This document shows positions 16,730 through 24,592 of a stretch of 64,000 nucleotides of DNA, one piece after another. How positions within the stretch are numbered: position 1 is the first letter of the stretch; every line of letters starts with the position of its first letter. A program made the translations under genes and the position numbers. Where the stretch lies: contig NZ_CH724156.1 in assembly GCF_000152625.1 (NCBI RefSeq), forward strand, positions 194,966 to 258,965, written 5' to 3'. The notes beneath the pieces were generated by a model that was given only the letters and a program-made list of their open reading frames with translations, had not been told where the DNA came from and did not search any database. Origin of the DNA: Roseovarius nubinhibens ISM. GTDB lineage: Bacteria; Pseudomonadota; Alphaproteobacteria; Rhodobacterales; Rhodobacteraceae.

Positions 16730-17196
16730 TGCGGCTCTCCTTTGGCCAGGTCGCGGATATGGCGGATCATGTGCCAGACCGTGTAGACCATCATCAGCGT
16801 CAGCCCGACGACCAGCGCCACATCAGAATAAAAGGTTGGAATGTAGAGCGTCGGGCTCTCCTTCCAGATGCGCCAGGCATAGCGGGTGAACTCCCAGGCC
16901 CAGCTCAGCAGCCAGAGCCCGACGATCAGGCTGATCACCTCGCCGATGATCGCGAGGATGCGATGCTGACGCGGCGTGGTGAGCCAGATTTCAAGGACAT
17001 TGGCGCGGATATGCGTGTTCTCGCGCGACGCGTTCACCGCGCCGAGGATATAGAGCCAGACGGTCGGATAGAGCATCGTCTCTTCCAGCCCCATCACCGG
17101 CACCTGAAAGACATAGCGGGTGATCACCTGCACGAACTGGCCGAGCGCCACAAAGACGATCAGCCCGGTCAGCAGGTATTTCGAGAATTGATCCAT
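16726..17196 (-). CDS. TRAP transporter small permease (DctQ)
   Basis: A 156-residue four-helix membrane protein, the small subunit that pairs with DctM. Typical features are LLTGLIVFVALGQFVQVITR, the ETMLYPTVWLYILGAVNASR segment and NTHIRANVLEIWL. The start MDQFSKY was chosen from the family boundary, and the gene is first in the operon. It faces the divergent LysR gene across a 120-base gap with operator-like repeats. Confidence 0.88.
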   Translation of the reverse strand: MDQFSKYLLTGLIVFVALGQFVQVITRYVFQVPVMGLEETMLYPTVWLYILGAVNASRENTHIRANVLEIWLTTPRQHRILAIIGEVISLIVGLWLLSWAWEFTRYAWRIWKESPTLYIPTFYSDVALVVGLTLMMVYTVWHMIRHIRDLAKGEPQ

Positions 17197-17260
17197 GGCC
17201 CCTCCGATTCCCCGTTGGCGCTCTGCGGCGCTGGTTGTCGGCGATATCACTGGACGAGGC

Positions 17261-17307
17261 CCATCAAATCAATTTAAAAAATATTGTGAATCCATCAACT
17301 CAATTTA
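17261..17307. promoter_or_regulatory. tandem operator-like direct repeat in TRAP/LysR divergent gap
   Basis: Two 16-base direct repeats, CCATCAAATCAATTTA (17261-17276) and CCATCAACTCAATTTA (17292-17307), differ by one base and start 31 bases apart, about three helical turns. The spacer and flanks are AT-rich and lie within 10-60 bases of the LysR ATG. This is probably where the divergent LysR regulator binds to control both itself and the TRAP/oxidase operon. Confidence 0.6.
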
Positions 17308-17316
17308 TGGGGTGTC

Positions 17317-18246
17317 ATGAACCTGTCGATCCGCCAAATCGCCACCTTCCGCGAAGTCATGCGCAGCGGCTCGATCTCGCAGGCCGCGCGCAGCGTCGGC
17401 CGCACCCAGCCCGCCGTCTCCGCCATGATCGGCACGCTCGAGGACGCGCTGGGCTTTGCCCTCTTCATCCGCGAACATGGCAAGCTCACCCCGACCCCCG
17501 AGGCCCAGTTTTTCCTGGAAGAATGCGACGCGATCCTCGCCCGGCTCGACCGCACCAAGGACACGCTGCGCCGGATGAAAACGTTAGAGACCGGCACGCT
17601 GCGCATCGCCTGCCACCCCGCCGCCTCGAGCCGCTTTCTCCCCGGTCTGCTCACCCGGTTTTTGGCCGACAAGCCCGAGGTCGAGACCGCCTTCATCATG
17701 CGCTCCTCCGGGGTGATCGAGGATCTCATCGCCTCGCAGCAATATGATCTGGCCCTGGCCGAAACGCCCCAGCCCCGCGCCTCGATCCGGCAGGTGGATT
17801 TCGATATGGATCACGTCTGCATCCTGCGCCAGGACGACCCGCTCGCCGCCCGCGACGAACTCACCCCCGCCGATCTCGCCGACCGTCCGCTGGCGCTGCT
17901 CTTTGACGACCACCCGGCCACCATCGCCACCGACGCGGTCTTCCGCGCCTGCGCCATCCGCTACCGCCGCCGGTTCGAGCTGCGCACCTATCAATCGGGC
18001 CTGCCCTTCGTCGAGGAAGGGCTCTGCTACATGATCTGCGACCTGATCACCGCCTATAGCCAGATCCACCAACGCCCCGAGAGCAACCTCACCATCCGCC
18101 GCTTCCGCCCCCGCGTCCACGGCAGCATCTCGATCCTCTCCCCCGGCTACACCACCCCCACCCTCCTCGCCCGCAGCTTCCACCAATCCCTCACCGAAGC
18201 CCTGCACCAAATGCAACGCGAGATGTCCGAAGTGGTGGGGGGATGA
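17317..18246 (+). CDS. LysR-family transcriptional regulator of the TRAP/oxidase operon
   Basis: A 309-residue LysR regulator with N-terminal helix-turn-helix (TFREVMRSGSISQAARSVG then TQPAVSAMIGTLEDALG, residues 9-46) and a full effector-binding domain. Length is normal for the family. It is divergent from dctQ and separated from it by a repeat-bearing intergenic region, the classical layout for a substrate-responsive LysR protein. The last residues (SEVVGG) end directly at the edge of the accessory region. Confidence 0.9.
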   Translation: MNLSIRQIATFREVMRSGSISQAARSVGRTQPAVSAMIGTLEDALGFALFIREHGKLTPTPEAQFFLEECDAILARLDRTKDTLRRMKTLETGTLRIACHPAASSRFLPGLLTRFLADKPEVETAFIMRSSGVIEDLIASQQYDLALAETPQPRASIRQVDFDMDHVCILRQDDPLAARDELTPADLADRPLALLFDDHPATIATDAVFRACAIRYRRRFELRTYQSGLPFVEEGLCYMICDLITAYSQIHQRPESNLTIRRFRPRVHGSISILSPGYTTPTLLARSFHQSLTEALHQMQREMSEVVGG

Positions 18247-18417
18247 GGCCACCTCTATGAAGGGGAGAAAGCCAAGCGCCAGATTGGCGAAGCTTGGGCC
18301 GAGGCCAGCAATGGCCACTGCTTGTTCTGCATGCCGACTGAAAGAGGCTTCGATCTGATTGATCGGACGATTGCTCAAGAGTGTGGGCAGGAAATACCTG
18401 CCCTCTCCTTAATTTAA
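18247..18417 (+). pseudogene. C-terminal remnant of an unidentified protein gene
   Basis: An open frame of 56 codons without a start begins at the codon after the LysR stop and ends TAA at 18415-18417. It reads GHLYEGEKAKRQIGEAW and then SNGHCLFCMPTERGFDLIDR. It looks like the natural C terminus of a larger protein, with a Glu/Lys-rich helix and a buried CLFCMP strand. I suspect a helicase/restriction-type protein but cannot confirm this. It overlaps the 3' end of darG on the other strand by nine bases. It may be the residue of a deleted defence gene next to DarTG. Confidence 0.35.
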
Positions 18418-19446
18418 CAATCCATCTTCCTTGAGGCGACCATAGGCGGCACGAATTGCGTCCTCACCGAAGGTGTTTCTCTTGTTTTCGTTCCAACTCA
18501 TCATTTCGTCGATGATCTTTTCGACTGGGTAGTGCCCTTCATGATGTGCCAGCCAATGAACAGAGGAAAGCAGTTCAAGCCCATACGGGCTTTCGTAGCC
18601 TTGAATGAGTTTACTCAAACGATCAATGATTTGTTCGCTGCCATGATCAGATTCACTCAAGAACTCATCAGCTACGGCGCAGCCGCTGGGGGTCACATGA
18701 GCTTGGCGATCTCCCGTCAGAAAACCACTGATCATTCCGTGGTTCTCGAGGGCAACGTAAGCCTTCTTTAAGTTTTCAGAGTAGGGTCCATAGAGATTTC
18801 GGGCGAACTTCAGCTTAAAATCAACACCAAAGGCTTGCAGGAAATACGCGATTTTCTGCAACGAAACTCTATCGAACGAACCGTCAAAATATCTCTCCAG
18901 GTCGCTCAAGCCCCTCAACAGCATGGCCCGCGCATAAGTCATGGGTAAGTTGGAATGAAGATGCTCAGGTTCATCCATTGAATCTTTCGGAGGAAAAACC
19001 ACGATTTCAACGTCTTCTAAGTCCGACAGCTTCGATAGAATTAGCGGTTTCACGTCGGACCAGTCGAGGCCACCATTGCCACACCCAAGAGGAGGGATAG
19101 CAATAGACTTGATACCGTGCGTGGTTATCTCTCCTCGAAGAGCATCCAACCCATCTTCCACATAAGAGATTTTTGACTTCGAGCGCCAATGTGCCTTAGT
19201 TGGAAAGTTGACAAGATATCGGGGGCCTTCCGATGGAAAGAGTTCCTTCGTGTCGAAGATGAACATTCGACCCGGTATCAGCTCTTTGTTCTCACATAGT
19301 TTCCTGTAGGCCTTGAAGTTTGCTGGCCAGCGCTTTTTGAACTCCAGCGCGACTCCCTTCCCCATCACGCCAACACAGTTCACTGTGTTGACCAAAGCCT
19401 CGACAGGCTCGGAGAACAGATCACCGCGTTTGAATGTAATGGTCAT
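18409..19446 (-). CDS. darG: DarG antitoxin (macrodomain DNA ADP-ribosyl glycohydrolase)
   Basis: A 345-residue two-domain antitoxin. The N-terminal macrodomain (about residues 1-155) has VNTVNCVGVMGKGVALEF and IPPLGCGNGGLDWSDV, the ADP-ribose-binding loops that let DarG remove ADP-ribose from DNA. The C-terminal domain (about 175-345, with FDRVSLQKIAYFLQAFG and NLYGPYSENLKKAY) is the part that binds and blocks DarT. The ATG overlaps the darT stop (ATGA), so toxin is translated first and antitoxin is coupled. The region is AT-richer than neighbours, suggesting acquisition. DarTG systems act as toxin-antitoxin and anti-phage modules. Confidence 0.9.
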   Translation of the reverse strand: MTITFKRGDLFSEPVEALVNTVNCVGVMGKGVALEFKKRWPANFKAYRKLCENKELIPGRMFIFDTKELFPSEGPRYLVNFPTKAHWRSKSKISYVEDGLDALRGEITTHGIKSIAIPPLGCGNGGLDWSDVKPLILSKLSDLEDVEIVVFPPKDSMDEPEHLHSNLPMTYARAMLLRGLSDLERYFDGSFDRVSLQKIAYFLQAFGVDFKLKFARNLYGPYSENLKKAYVALENHGMISGFLTGDRQAHVTPSGCAVADEFLSESDHGSEQIIDRLSKLIQGYESPYGLELLSSVHWLAHHEGHYPVEKIIDEMMSWNENKRNTFGEDAIRAAYGRLKEDGLLN

Positions 19447-20159
19447 CGAACAAAGCACCCTGGTTTCTCCAAGACGGGGGTTCCCCACCCTGAGGTGTCT
19501 ACTTGCGCCTGAATTGTCCTCTTCATGCCATCCGAAGGCACAACAATGCAAGTTACTTGCTGAAGCGACACCGCGTCCTTCACCAAGAACTCAGCCATGC
19601 GCTGCTGCTTGCGGAGCTGGTATTTAGGAGGTGGGAACTTGTTGAAAAAGAACTTGCAGACACCATCATATCCAATCTCCGGAATCCGGGCGGTAAGCGG
19701 GTAGTCATCAAACACACTCCAATGAACATGCGTTTCTAACTGGCCAATGTCTGCGCTGAGCGTCGGCAGAGGTGCCATGGAATTCAGAGGATAGTCACTG
19801 AAACAATATGGGGCACCTGAAGCTGGAAACCCATCCGTGCGGCAAACTATAAAGGCTCTATCGTCCAACTTGGACATACCCAATTTGACACCATTTGGGT
19901 CGATCACTTCCACGCTCTCTCGATGGATGGAGCAAGTGAACGATGTCAAAGGGGAGAAGTAGAAAGCGACATAGTCATTAACTACACCACCGTATGGCAG
20001 TGTGAATGCACCAGTGCTACGCAATCCAACCAAGCCGGGTAGGCTTGTTTGGTGACACCTTTGCGGCGCCCCATGATTCTTGGATCTGATTTCTCCATCC
20101 GCCAGGAAGGTCGGGATGTCCCTGTAGTCAACTTGGCGAAATGCAAATCGATCAGGCAT
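19443..20159 (-). CDS. darT: DarT DNA ADP-ribosyltransferase toxin
   Basis: A 238-residue toxin of the DarT (DUF4433) family, which ADP-ribosylates thymidines in single-stranded DNA. Features are VNDYVAFYFSPLTSF near residue 60 and the catalytic glutamate in RKQQRMAEFLV (Glu190), both in expected order. The length fits the family. The 275 bases between its start and tRNA-Phe hold no gene I can support, only an AT-rich leader with a CTTGGA-N10-TCCAAG dyad near 20289 and a repeated CAACACATTG. These may be promoter or operator elements. Confidence 0.9.
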   Translation of the reverse strand: MPDRFAFRQVDYRDIPTFLADGEIRSKNHGAPQRCHQTSLPGLVGLRSTGAFTLPYGGVVNDYVAFYFSPLTSFTCSIHRESVEVIDPNGVKLGMSKLDDRAFIVCRTDGFPASGAPYCFSDYPLNSMAPLPTLSADIGQLETHVHWSVFDDYPLTARIPEIGYDGVCKFFFNKFPPPKYQLRKQQRMAEFLVKDAVSLQQVTCIVVPSDGMKRTIQAQVDTSGWGTPVLEKPGCFVR

Positions 20160-20434
20160 GAAAATGACTCACTTGTTTCAATCACCGAGACAACACATTG
20201 TTTTTCAGCCACCTTCAACCCAGAGTGATTGTCGCTGGTGTCTTTCTCAGCCTCCTCGCAGACGATGGTCAGCCTGTTCTTCGAAACTGGACTTGGAATT
20301 ACTCCGGTCCAAGCGAAGACTGTCAGTCTCGACCACCACACAATCCTGAAATAAGCTCTTTGCAGTCCCGGGCAATCAACCGATGAGGTGCAATAACAGA
20401 CAAACCGCCAACACATTGCTTCTCTTAGAGAAAA

Positions 20435-20509
20435 TGGTGCCCGGGGGCGGAATCGAACCACCGACACGAGGATTTTCAATCCACTGCTCTACCCCTGAGC
20501 TACCCGGGC
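20435..20509 (-). tRNA. tRNA-Phe (GAA)
   Basis: A complete minus-strand tRNA with an encoded CCA end. The acceptor stem GCCCGGG/CCCGGGC is perfect, the D arm (GCTCAGGGGTAGAGC) and T arm (GGTTCGATTCC) are standard, and anticodon GAA is at 20475-20477. The anticodon stem as I pair it has one U-U mismatch (second pair). The tRNA 3' end faces the DarTG genes, the usual side for integrated elements, but I found no second copy of the tRNA end that would serve as an attachment repeat. Confidence 0.96.
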
Positions 20510-20587
20510 ATGGGGAACGGTGATCCGTTCGGGTGCAGGCGTTCTAGGGCAGTGTTTCGGGGGTGTCCAGAGGGTTTGAGAAAAAAA

Positions 20588-20782
20588 TCAATGCGGTTTC
20601 ACATCGCCGTCGTCGCGGGCCTTCAGCGCGGCATCGAGCGCCTCTTCCATATCCTCCGGATCGTCCGAGGGAATGGCGTAGCTGCCCGACAGCCACTTGG
20701 CCAGATCGACATCGGCACAGCGCTTGGAACAGAAGGGGCGAAACCGCTTGTCGGTCTCTTTGTCGCAGATCGGGCAGCTCAT
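20588..20782 (-). CDS. yacG: DNA gyrase inhibitor YacG
   Basis: A 64-residue zinc protein of the YacG family, an inhibitor of DNA gyrase. Zinc ligands are Cys3, Cys6, Cys18 and Cys22 (SCPIC, FCSKRC), followed by the family segment DLAKWLSGSYAIP and an acidic tail. It overlaps the RNase E/G-type gene by four bases and is last in an infA-maf-RNase-yacG run. Confidence 0.93.
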   Translation of the reverse strand: MSCPICDKETDKRFRPFCSKRCADVDLAKWLSGSYAIPSDDPEDMEEALDAALKARDDGDVKPH

Positions 20783-21816
20783 CCCGCAGCGCCCTCGAGC
20801 AACGCGGCGAGCGCGATCCGGTCGCGTTTGCGCTGCAATTCGTAATGGCCAAGCGGCGTCCAGCCGACGAGCGCGGTTTCCACCTGATCGGCCCGGAAGG
20901 CGGCGCGCAGCGTGCTCTCAAAGCCGCGCCGGTCCTTCTTGGGCATCGGCGCCAGATCGAGCACCACCTGCCCGCCAAGCCCCCGCAGCCGCAGCTGACG
21001 CGGCAATTCCCGCGCCGCGGCGAGATTGGCCTTGTGCCCCGCCGCAGGCGAGGTGTCGCCGCCGGTGTTCACATCCACCGCCACCAGCGCGCGGGTCGGC
21101 TCGATCCACATCGACGCCCCACCCGAGAGCGGCACCGCATCCTGGCGCAGCGCCTCGAGCTGGTCGAGCACCTCTTCGCGGGCAAAGCCGCCCGGCTCGG
21201 TGATCACATCCGCCGGCATCGCCCAGTCGCGCCAGGCCAGCCCATGCGGCCCGTCGCCTTCGAGCAGGACTTCCGCCGCGCCCTCGGCATCTGCGGTGAT
21301 CTCTTCGGCCAGGCTCCGCATCGCCGCGATATCCTCGGCGATCTCTTCGGCCTCCGCCTCTTCCGCCGCCGAGCGCAGGATAAGCCCCATGGCGCTGCCC
21401 TCCATCCCGGCATGGGCCAGCTCCAAGAGCGCATCGCGGCGGTCGTCATCGCGGATCGACCGGCTGATGTTGAGCCCCGGCGCCTCGGGGGTGACAATCG
21501 CATAGCGGCTCTTGAAGAGGATCTTGGCGGTGACCGGGATGGCCTTGCCCGGCTCGGCATGGCCTGTCACCTGCACCAAAAGCGTCTGACCGGGGGCGAG
21601 CCCCTTGATCTGCCGCAGGAACGCCGTGCCATCGGGGGTGGTGAGGAACATCCCGCCCTGCCCCTTGACCGGCCGCTGCGCCACGGCGCGATAGATCGTG
21701 CCGAGACGCGGCGCATCGCCGCCATCGATCAGCAGATCGGCAAGCCGCCCGCGATCCATCAGGGCCGCCGCTTCGCGCCCTTCATAATGATCGAGGATAA
21801 TCGTGTGGTCCGTCAT
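20779..21816 (-). CDS. ribonuclease E/G family protein
   Basis: A 345-residue RNase E/G-type endoribonuclease core, shorter than RNase G of E. coli (489). The magnesium-binding aspartates of the DNase-I-like domain are in [11 protein letters not shown] and [12 protein letters not shown]. The N-terminal S1-like part is reduced and the family zinc-link cysteines are not seen. This abridged form commonly sits between maf and yacG in alphaproteobacteria. It probably acts in rRNA or tRNA maturation. Four-base overlaps with both neighbours indicate a tightly coupled operon. Confidence 0.87.
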   Translation of the reverse strand: MTDHTIILDHYEGREAAALMDRGRLADLLIDGGDAPRLGTIYRAVAQRPVKGQGGMFLTTPDGTAFLRQIKGLAPGQTLLVQVTGHAEPGKAIPVTAKILFKSRYAIVTPEAPGLNISRSIRDDDRRDALLELAHAGMEGSAMGLILRSAAEEAEAEEIAEDIAAMRSLAEEITADAEGAAEVLLEGDGPHGLAWRDWAMPADVITEPGGFAREEVLDQLEALRQDAVPLSGGASMWIEPTRALVAVDVNTGGDTSPAAGHKANLAAARELPRQLRLRGLGGQVVLDLAPMPKKDRRGFESTLRAAFRADQVETALVGWTPLGHYELQRKRDRIALAALLEGAAG

Positions 21817-22391
21817 GTGCCGCTCTTCCAGATGGGATAGCCCGCCGCCTGCAGCAGGGCCGATGTTTCCGCCAGGGGCAGCCCGACCACGGCGGTAAAC
21901 GACCCGCCGATCCAGGGGATCAGCGCCCCGGCCGGCCCCTGAATGCCATAGCCGCCCGCCTTGCCCTGCCAGTCGCCCGTGGCGATATAGCCGTCGATCT
22001 CGTCTTGCGAGAGGGATTTCATCCGCACCGAGGTCACCACATCGCGATGCCAGAGCCGCGCCCCCTTGCGCAGCGCCACCGCGGTGATCACCCGATGCCG
22101 GCGCCCCGACATGGCCGCCAGAAAGCCGCGCGCCTGCGCCTCATCCTCGGGCTTGCCAAGAATGCGCCGCCCGAGCGCCACGGTGGTATCGGCGGCGAGC
22201 ACGATATCGCCCTCGCCCGCCGCCACCGCACGCGCCTTTTCACAGGCCATACGCAGACAATAGGGGCGCGGCAATTCACGCGGCTGTGGGGTTTCGTCGA
22301 TATCGGCGGGACGGATGTCATCCGGCACCACGCCGATCTGTGCCAGAAGGTCCCGTCGGCGCGGGCTGGCGGATCCAAGGATCAGCTGCAT
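21813..22391 (-). CDS. maf: Maf-like nucleotide pyrophosphatase
   Basis: A 192-residue Maf/YceF-family protein that hydrolyses non-canonical or modified nucleoside triphosphates. The N-terminal [14 protein letters not shown] motif and the [11 protein letters not shown] and GKPEDEAQA segments are present. It lies 24 bases downstream of infA and overlaps the RNase E/G gene by four bases. Confidence 0.93.
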   Translation of the reverse strand: MQLILGSASPRRRDLLAQIGVVPDDIRPADIDETPQPRELPRPYCLRMACEKARAVAAGEGDIVLAADTTVALGRRILGKPEDEAQARGFLAAMSGRRHRVITAVALRKGARLWHRDVVTSVRMKSLSQDEIDGYIATGDWQGKAGGYGIQGPAGALIPWIGGSFTAVVGLPLAETSALLQAAGYPIWKSGT

Positions 22392-22415
22392 GACTGCCCC
22401 CGCGCCGGACGTGGA

Positions 22416-22634
22416 TTATTTGAAACGATAGTTGATCCGACCCTTGGTCAAATCATAGGGGGTCATTTCGACCTGTACCTTGTCGCCAGCCAGAACACGG
22501 ATGCGGTTCTTGCGCATCTTGCCTGCCGTATGTGCGATGATCTCATGGCCATTCTCTAGCTCGACCCGAAACGTCGCATTGGGCAGGAGTTCCTTCACGA
22601 CACCGGGAAATTCGAGCGTATCTTCCTTGGCCAT
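22416..22634 (-). CDS. infA: translation initiation factor IF-1
   Basis: A 72-residue IF-1, the S1/OB-fold protein that binds the ribosomal A site during initiation. [19 protein letters not shown] and the C-terminal [15 protein letters not shown] are characteristic. It heads the infA-maf-RNase-yacG operon. The 85-base gap upstream should hold the promoter. Confidence 0.97.
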   Translation of the reverse strand: MAKEDTLEFPGVVKELLPNATFRVELENGHEIIAHTAGKMRKNRIRVLAGDKVQVEMTPYDLTKGRINYRFK

Positions 22635-22719
22635 GTTGTCTCCTCATAGACAGTTCTCCGCTGAATTCCGCGGATCGCGCTCTACATGGTCCTGTTTCCG
22701 CAGTTTTTCAAGCGGATTG

Positions 22720-23604
22720 TCACCCAAGGGTCACTTCTGTGACCTCGCGGACGCGCTCGGGCTGCTCGTCCCAGTGGCTCCGGTTGAGAACCCCGCCATC
22801 GGCGCGCACCTCCGCCACCCGGCCAAGATCGACCTCGCCCACCGTCCAGCCCGGCGTGTTGAGCGTGCCTTCGGCAATCACCCCGGTCGAGGGAAACCCC
22901 CGGTCCGGCGGGCCGAAAATGCCCCCCATGCCGACGTTTTCATCCACCGCGGGGCACCAGGGCGCAGGTCCGACGATCGACGACATGGCGGTGACGCATT
23001 GCTGTTCCAGCGCCCGCGCCATCGATCCGATCCGCACCCGCCAATAGCCCGCCAGCGCCTCTGTGGCCGAGGGCACGAGGATCAGCTCCGCTTCGCTGAG
23101 CGCCCGCGCCAAGAGCGGATATTCGCTGTCATAGCAGATCAGCACGCCGATCTTGCCAAGCCGCGTGTCAAAAAGCTGCAAGGGCCCGCCCGGCACCACG
23201 TCCCAAGGGTCGCGTTCGAATCGGGTCATGATCTGCTTGTCCTGCACGCCGACGCCGCCCGTCGGCGAAAAAAGCCGCGCCCGGTTCACCGGACGCGCGC
23301 CATAGGCCTCGTCAAAGACCGGGGCAGACGCCGCGAGAATATGCACCTTGTAGCGGCTCGCCAGCTCGGAATGGAGCGCGTCCGCCTCGCCGATCCGATC
23401 CGACACAGCGTGCAGCGACCGCTCCAGATCGCCCGCCGCCTCCGGCCCGTCGAGCATCGCCAGCTCCATCGCGCCATATTCGGGAAAGACGAGGATCTCC
23501 GCCCCCGTCTGCGCCCCGCGCGACACCCAATCCTCGAGCTTGGCGGCATAGGCGGCCCAGTCCTTCAGCGGGTCGAGCGAATAGGCGGCGGTGGCGACTT
23601 TCAT
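22720..23604 (-). CDS. carbon-nitrogen hydrolase (nitrilase/amidase superfamily)
   Basis: A 294-residue cytosolic amidohydrolase. The catalytic triad is visible: Glu42 (FPEYGAME), Lys123 (VGVQDKQIM) and Cys157 (VLICYDSEYPLL). The start MKVATAAYS matches the family N terminus. It probably cleaves a small amide or omega-amide, but the substrate is not predictable. The gene is solitary, reads toward infA, and is separated from the toxin-antitoxin pair by 110 bases. Confidence 0.87.
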   Translation of the reverse strand: MKVATAAYSLDPLKDWAAYAAKLEDWVSRGAQTGAEILVFPEYGAMELAMLDGPEAAGDLERSLHAVSDRIGEADALHSELASRYKVHILAASAPVFDEAYGARPVNRARLFSPTGGVGVQDKQIMTRFERDPWDVVPGGPLQLFDTRLGKIGVLICYDSEYPLLARALSEAELILVPSATEALAGYWRVRIGSMARALEQQCVTAMSSIVGPAPWCPAVDENVGMGGIFGPPDRGFPSTGVIAEGTLNTPGWTVGEVDLGRVAEVRADGGVLNRSHWDEQPERVREVTEVTLG

Positions 23605-23713
23605 ATCGGGCTCCTCGGCATGGCGCGTCCCCCCTGAGGTAGCCCGCCACCGCGCCCCATGCAATGCCCGCCGCGCCGAAAACCCGCACGAGGATCGGCG
23701 CCCCAAATCCCGC

Positions 23714-23989
23714 TCAGGGCCACATCTGCGCCGCATGCAACACACGCAGCACCATCACCGAGGTCGCGTCTTCGGCATAGACCACGATATAGTTGGGCCG
23801 AACGACCAGCTCCCGCGTCCCCTCAACCCGGCCCATACGGCCGCGTTTGGGATGCGCCGAAAGCTGGCCGACCTTGTCTTGAATTTCCGTCATCACGGCG
23901 AGGGCTGCGTCCGGGTTGTCATCCGAGATGTAATCGACAATCGCCATCAGATCATCGACCGCCGGAGCCAGCCAGCTCAGGTCAGGCAC
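23714..23989 (-). CDS. RelE/ParE-family toxin
   Basis: A 91-residue RelE/ParE-superfamily protein. The opening DLSWLAPAVDDLMAIVDYIS and the central HPKRGRMGRVEGTRELVVRP and NYIVVYAEDA strand set are typical of ParE-type toxins. It overlaps its antitoxin gene by eight bases, antitoxin first. ParE (gyrase poison) versus RelE (mRNA interferase) cannot be decided by eye; ParE-like is favoured. Confidence 0.87.
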   Translation of the reverse strand: MPDLSWLAPAVDDLMAIVDYISDDNPDAALAVMTEIQDKVGQLSAHPKRGRMGRVEGTRELVVRPNYIVVYAEDATSVMVLRVLHAAQMWP

Positions 23990-24275
23990 CGCGCTTCCCG
24001 TCGATCAGCGCCCGCGCCTCTTGCATCACCTGATCCTGCGGCTTTGCCGGGCGCGGATCGGCCAGCGCCTCCTGCACCTTGGCCCGGAACCACGCGTCAT
24101 AGCTGTCCGGATCGGCCGTCAGACCGGCAGGCAACCCGCCCTCCGCCGCCACCCGCGTCAGCAGGATGCGAACCGCATCCGAGAGCGTCAAACCGACACC
24201 CGACAGCGCCTCGGCGGCCTGCGCCTTGAGCTGATCATCTACGCGAACATGAAGCATCGAGGTTTGCGTGGCCAT
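23982..24275 (-). CDS. RelB/DinJ-family antitoxin
   Basis: A 97-residue antitoxin with an N-terminal ribbon-helix-helix DNA-binding domain (SMLHVRVDDQLKAQAAEAL, GLTLSDAVRILLTRVA), typical of RelB/DinJ. The C-terminal part (about 50-97) would wrap the toxin. AGGAG precedes the ATG at 24275. It is first in the toxin-antitoxin operon and very likely represses the promoter at 24301-24329, whose spacer carries a palindrome. Confidence 0.9.
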   Translation of the reverse strand: MATQTSMLHVRVDDQLKAQAAEALSGVGLTLSDAVRILLTRVAAEGGLPAGLTADPDSYDAWFRAKVQEALADPRPAKPQDQVMQEARALIDGKRGA

Positions 24276-24300
24276 GGCACGATCTCCTGTATCTCCACCC

Positions 24301-24329
24301 AATATAGGTCTCAATTGAGATACACTCAA
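24301..24329 (-). promoter_or_regulatory. toxin-antitoxin promoter with embedded operator palindrome
   Basis: On the minus strand, TTGAGT (24324-24329) and TATATT (24301-24306) are spaced by exactly 17 bases. A perfect 12-base palindrome TCTCAATTGAGA (24309-24320) lies in the spacer. This is the expected layout for ribbon-helix-helix autorepression of the RelB/ParE pair, 26 bases upstream of the antitoxin ATG. Confidence 0.75.
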
Positions 24330-24359
24330 GCCAGCTTGGGAACATGCCCATGCCCATAG

Positions 24360-24389
24360 AAAAACCCCGGACGCGCAGCGCGTCCGGGG
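24360..24389 (-). terminator. strong Rho-independent terminator
   Basis: An 11-pair perfect stem CCCCGGACGCG/CGCGTCCGGGG with a three-base loop is followed on the minus strand by TTTTT. It stands 200 bases beyond the ABC exporter stop, so it ends either that transcript or a small RNA encoded in 24390-24592. Confidence 0.88.
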
Positions 24390-24546
24390 CCTGAACACAA
24401 GAACACTCTTAAGGTCTTCACACAGAATTTCGGTTACACCGCCGATGACAATCTGCCGTTGAGACAGGATGCACTGGCTCCGAAACACCAAGTACAGGCG
24501 CGCCATACTTGGCGCCCTCCCCGCAGCGCTTCCACATCTCCGGGTT
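24360..24546 (-). ncRNA. candidate structured small RNA, unidentified
   Basis: Between the ABC exporter stop (24593) and the terminator at 24360-24389 lie about 200 bases with no credible gene. A -10-like TAGATA on the minus strand (24553-24558) would give a transcript of about 185 bases. Local helices are visible: CCAAGTA/TACTTGG around an 11-base loop (about 24460-24490), CGGT-GTA-ACCG, and GTTTCGG pairing with CCGAAAT. The length and rod-like potential would suit a 6S RNA, but I cannot match a consensus. It could also be a long 3' untranslated region. Confidence 0.35.
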
Positions 24547-24592
24547 GGTTCATATCTAGGGCCCCCACCGGAGAGATTGCAGGGGGAAACGC

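Noticed and set aside
20193-20420. CAACACATTG ten-base repeats upstream of darT as attachment or CRISPR-like repeats
   Set aside because: Only two copies, short and far apart, and not flanking a spacer array; chance or promoter elements are more likely.
18247-20434. tRNA-Phe attachment-site duplication
   Set aside because: I looked for a second copy of the tRNA 3' end near 18247 and found none, and there is no integrase gene, so a site-specific integration event is not supported.
19982-20479. A minus-strand frame running into darT's N terminus from the tRNA region
   Set aside because: Its start lies within the tRNA-Phe gene and the translation has no family resemblance. It reads through a likely promoter region, not a gene.
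24276-24506. An extended antitoxin start at 24506
   Set aside because: The extra 77 codons cross the terminator and the toxin-antitoxin promoter, so the ATG at 24275 with its own ribosome site is preferred.
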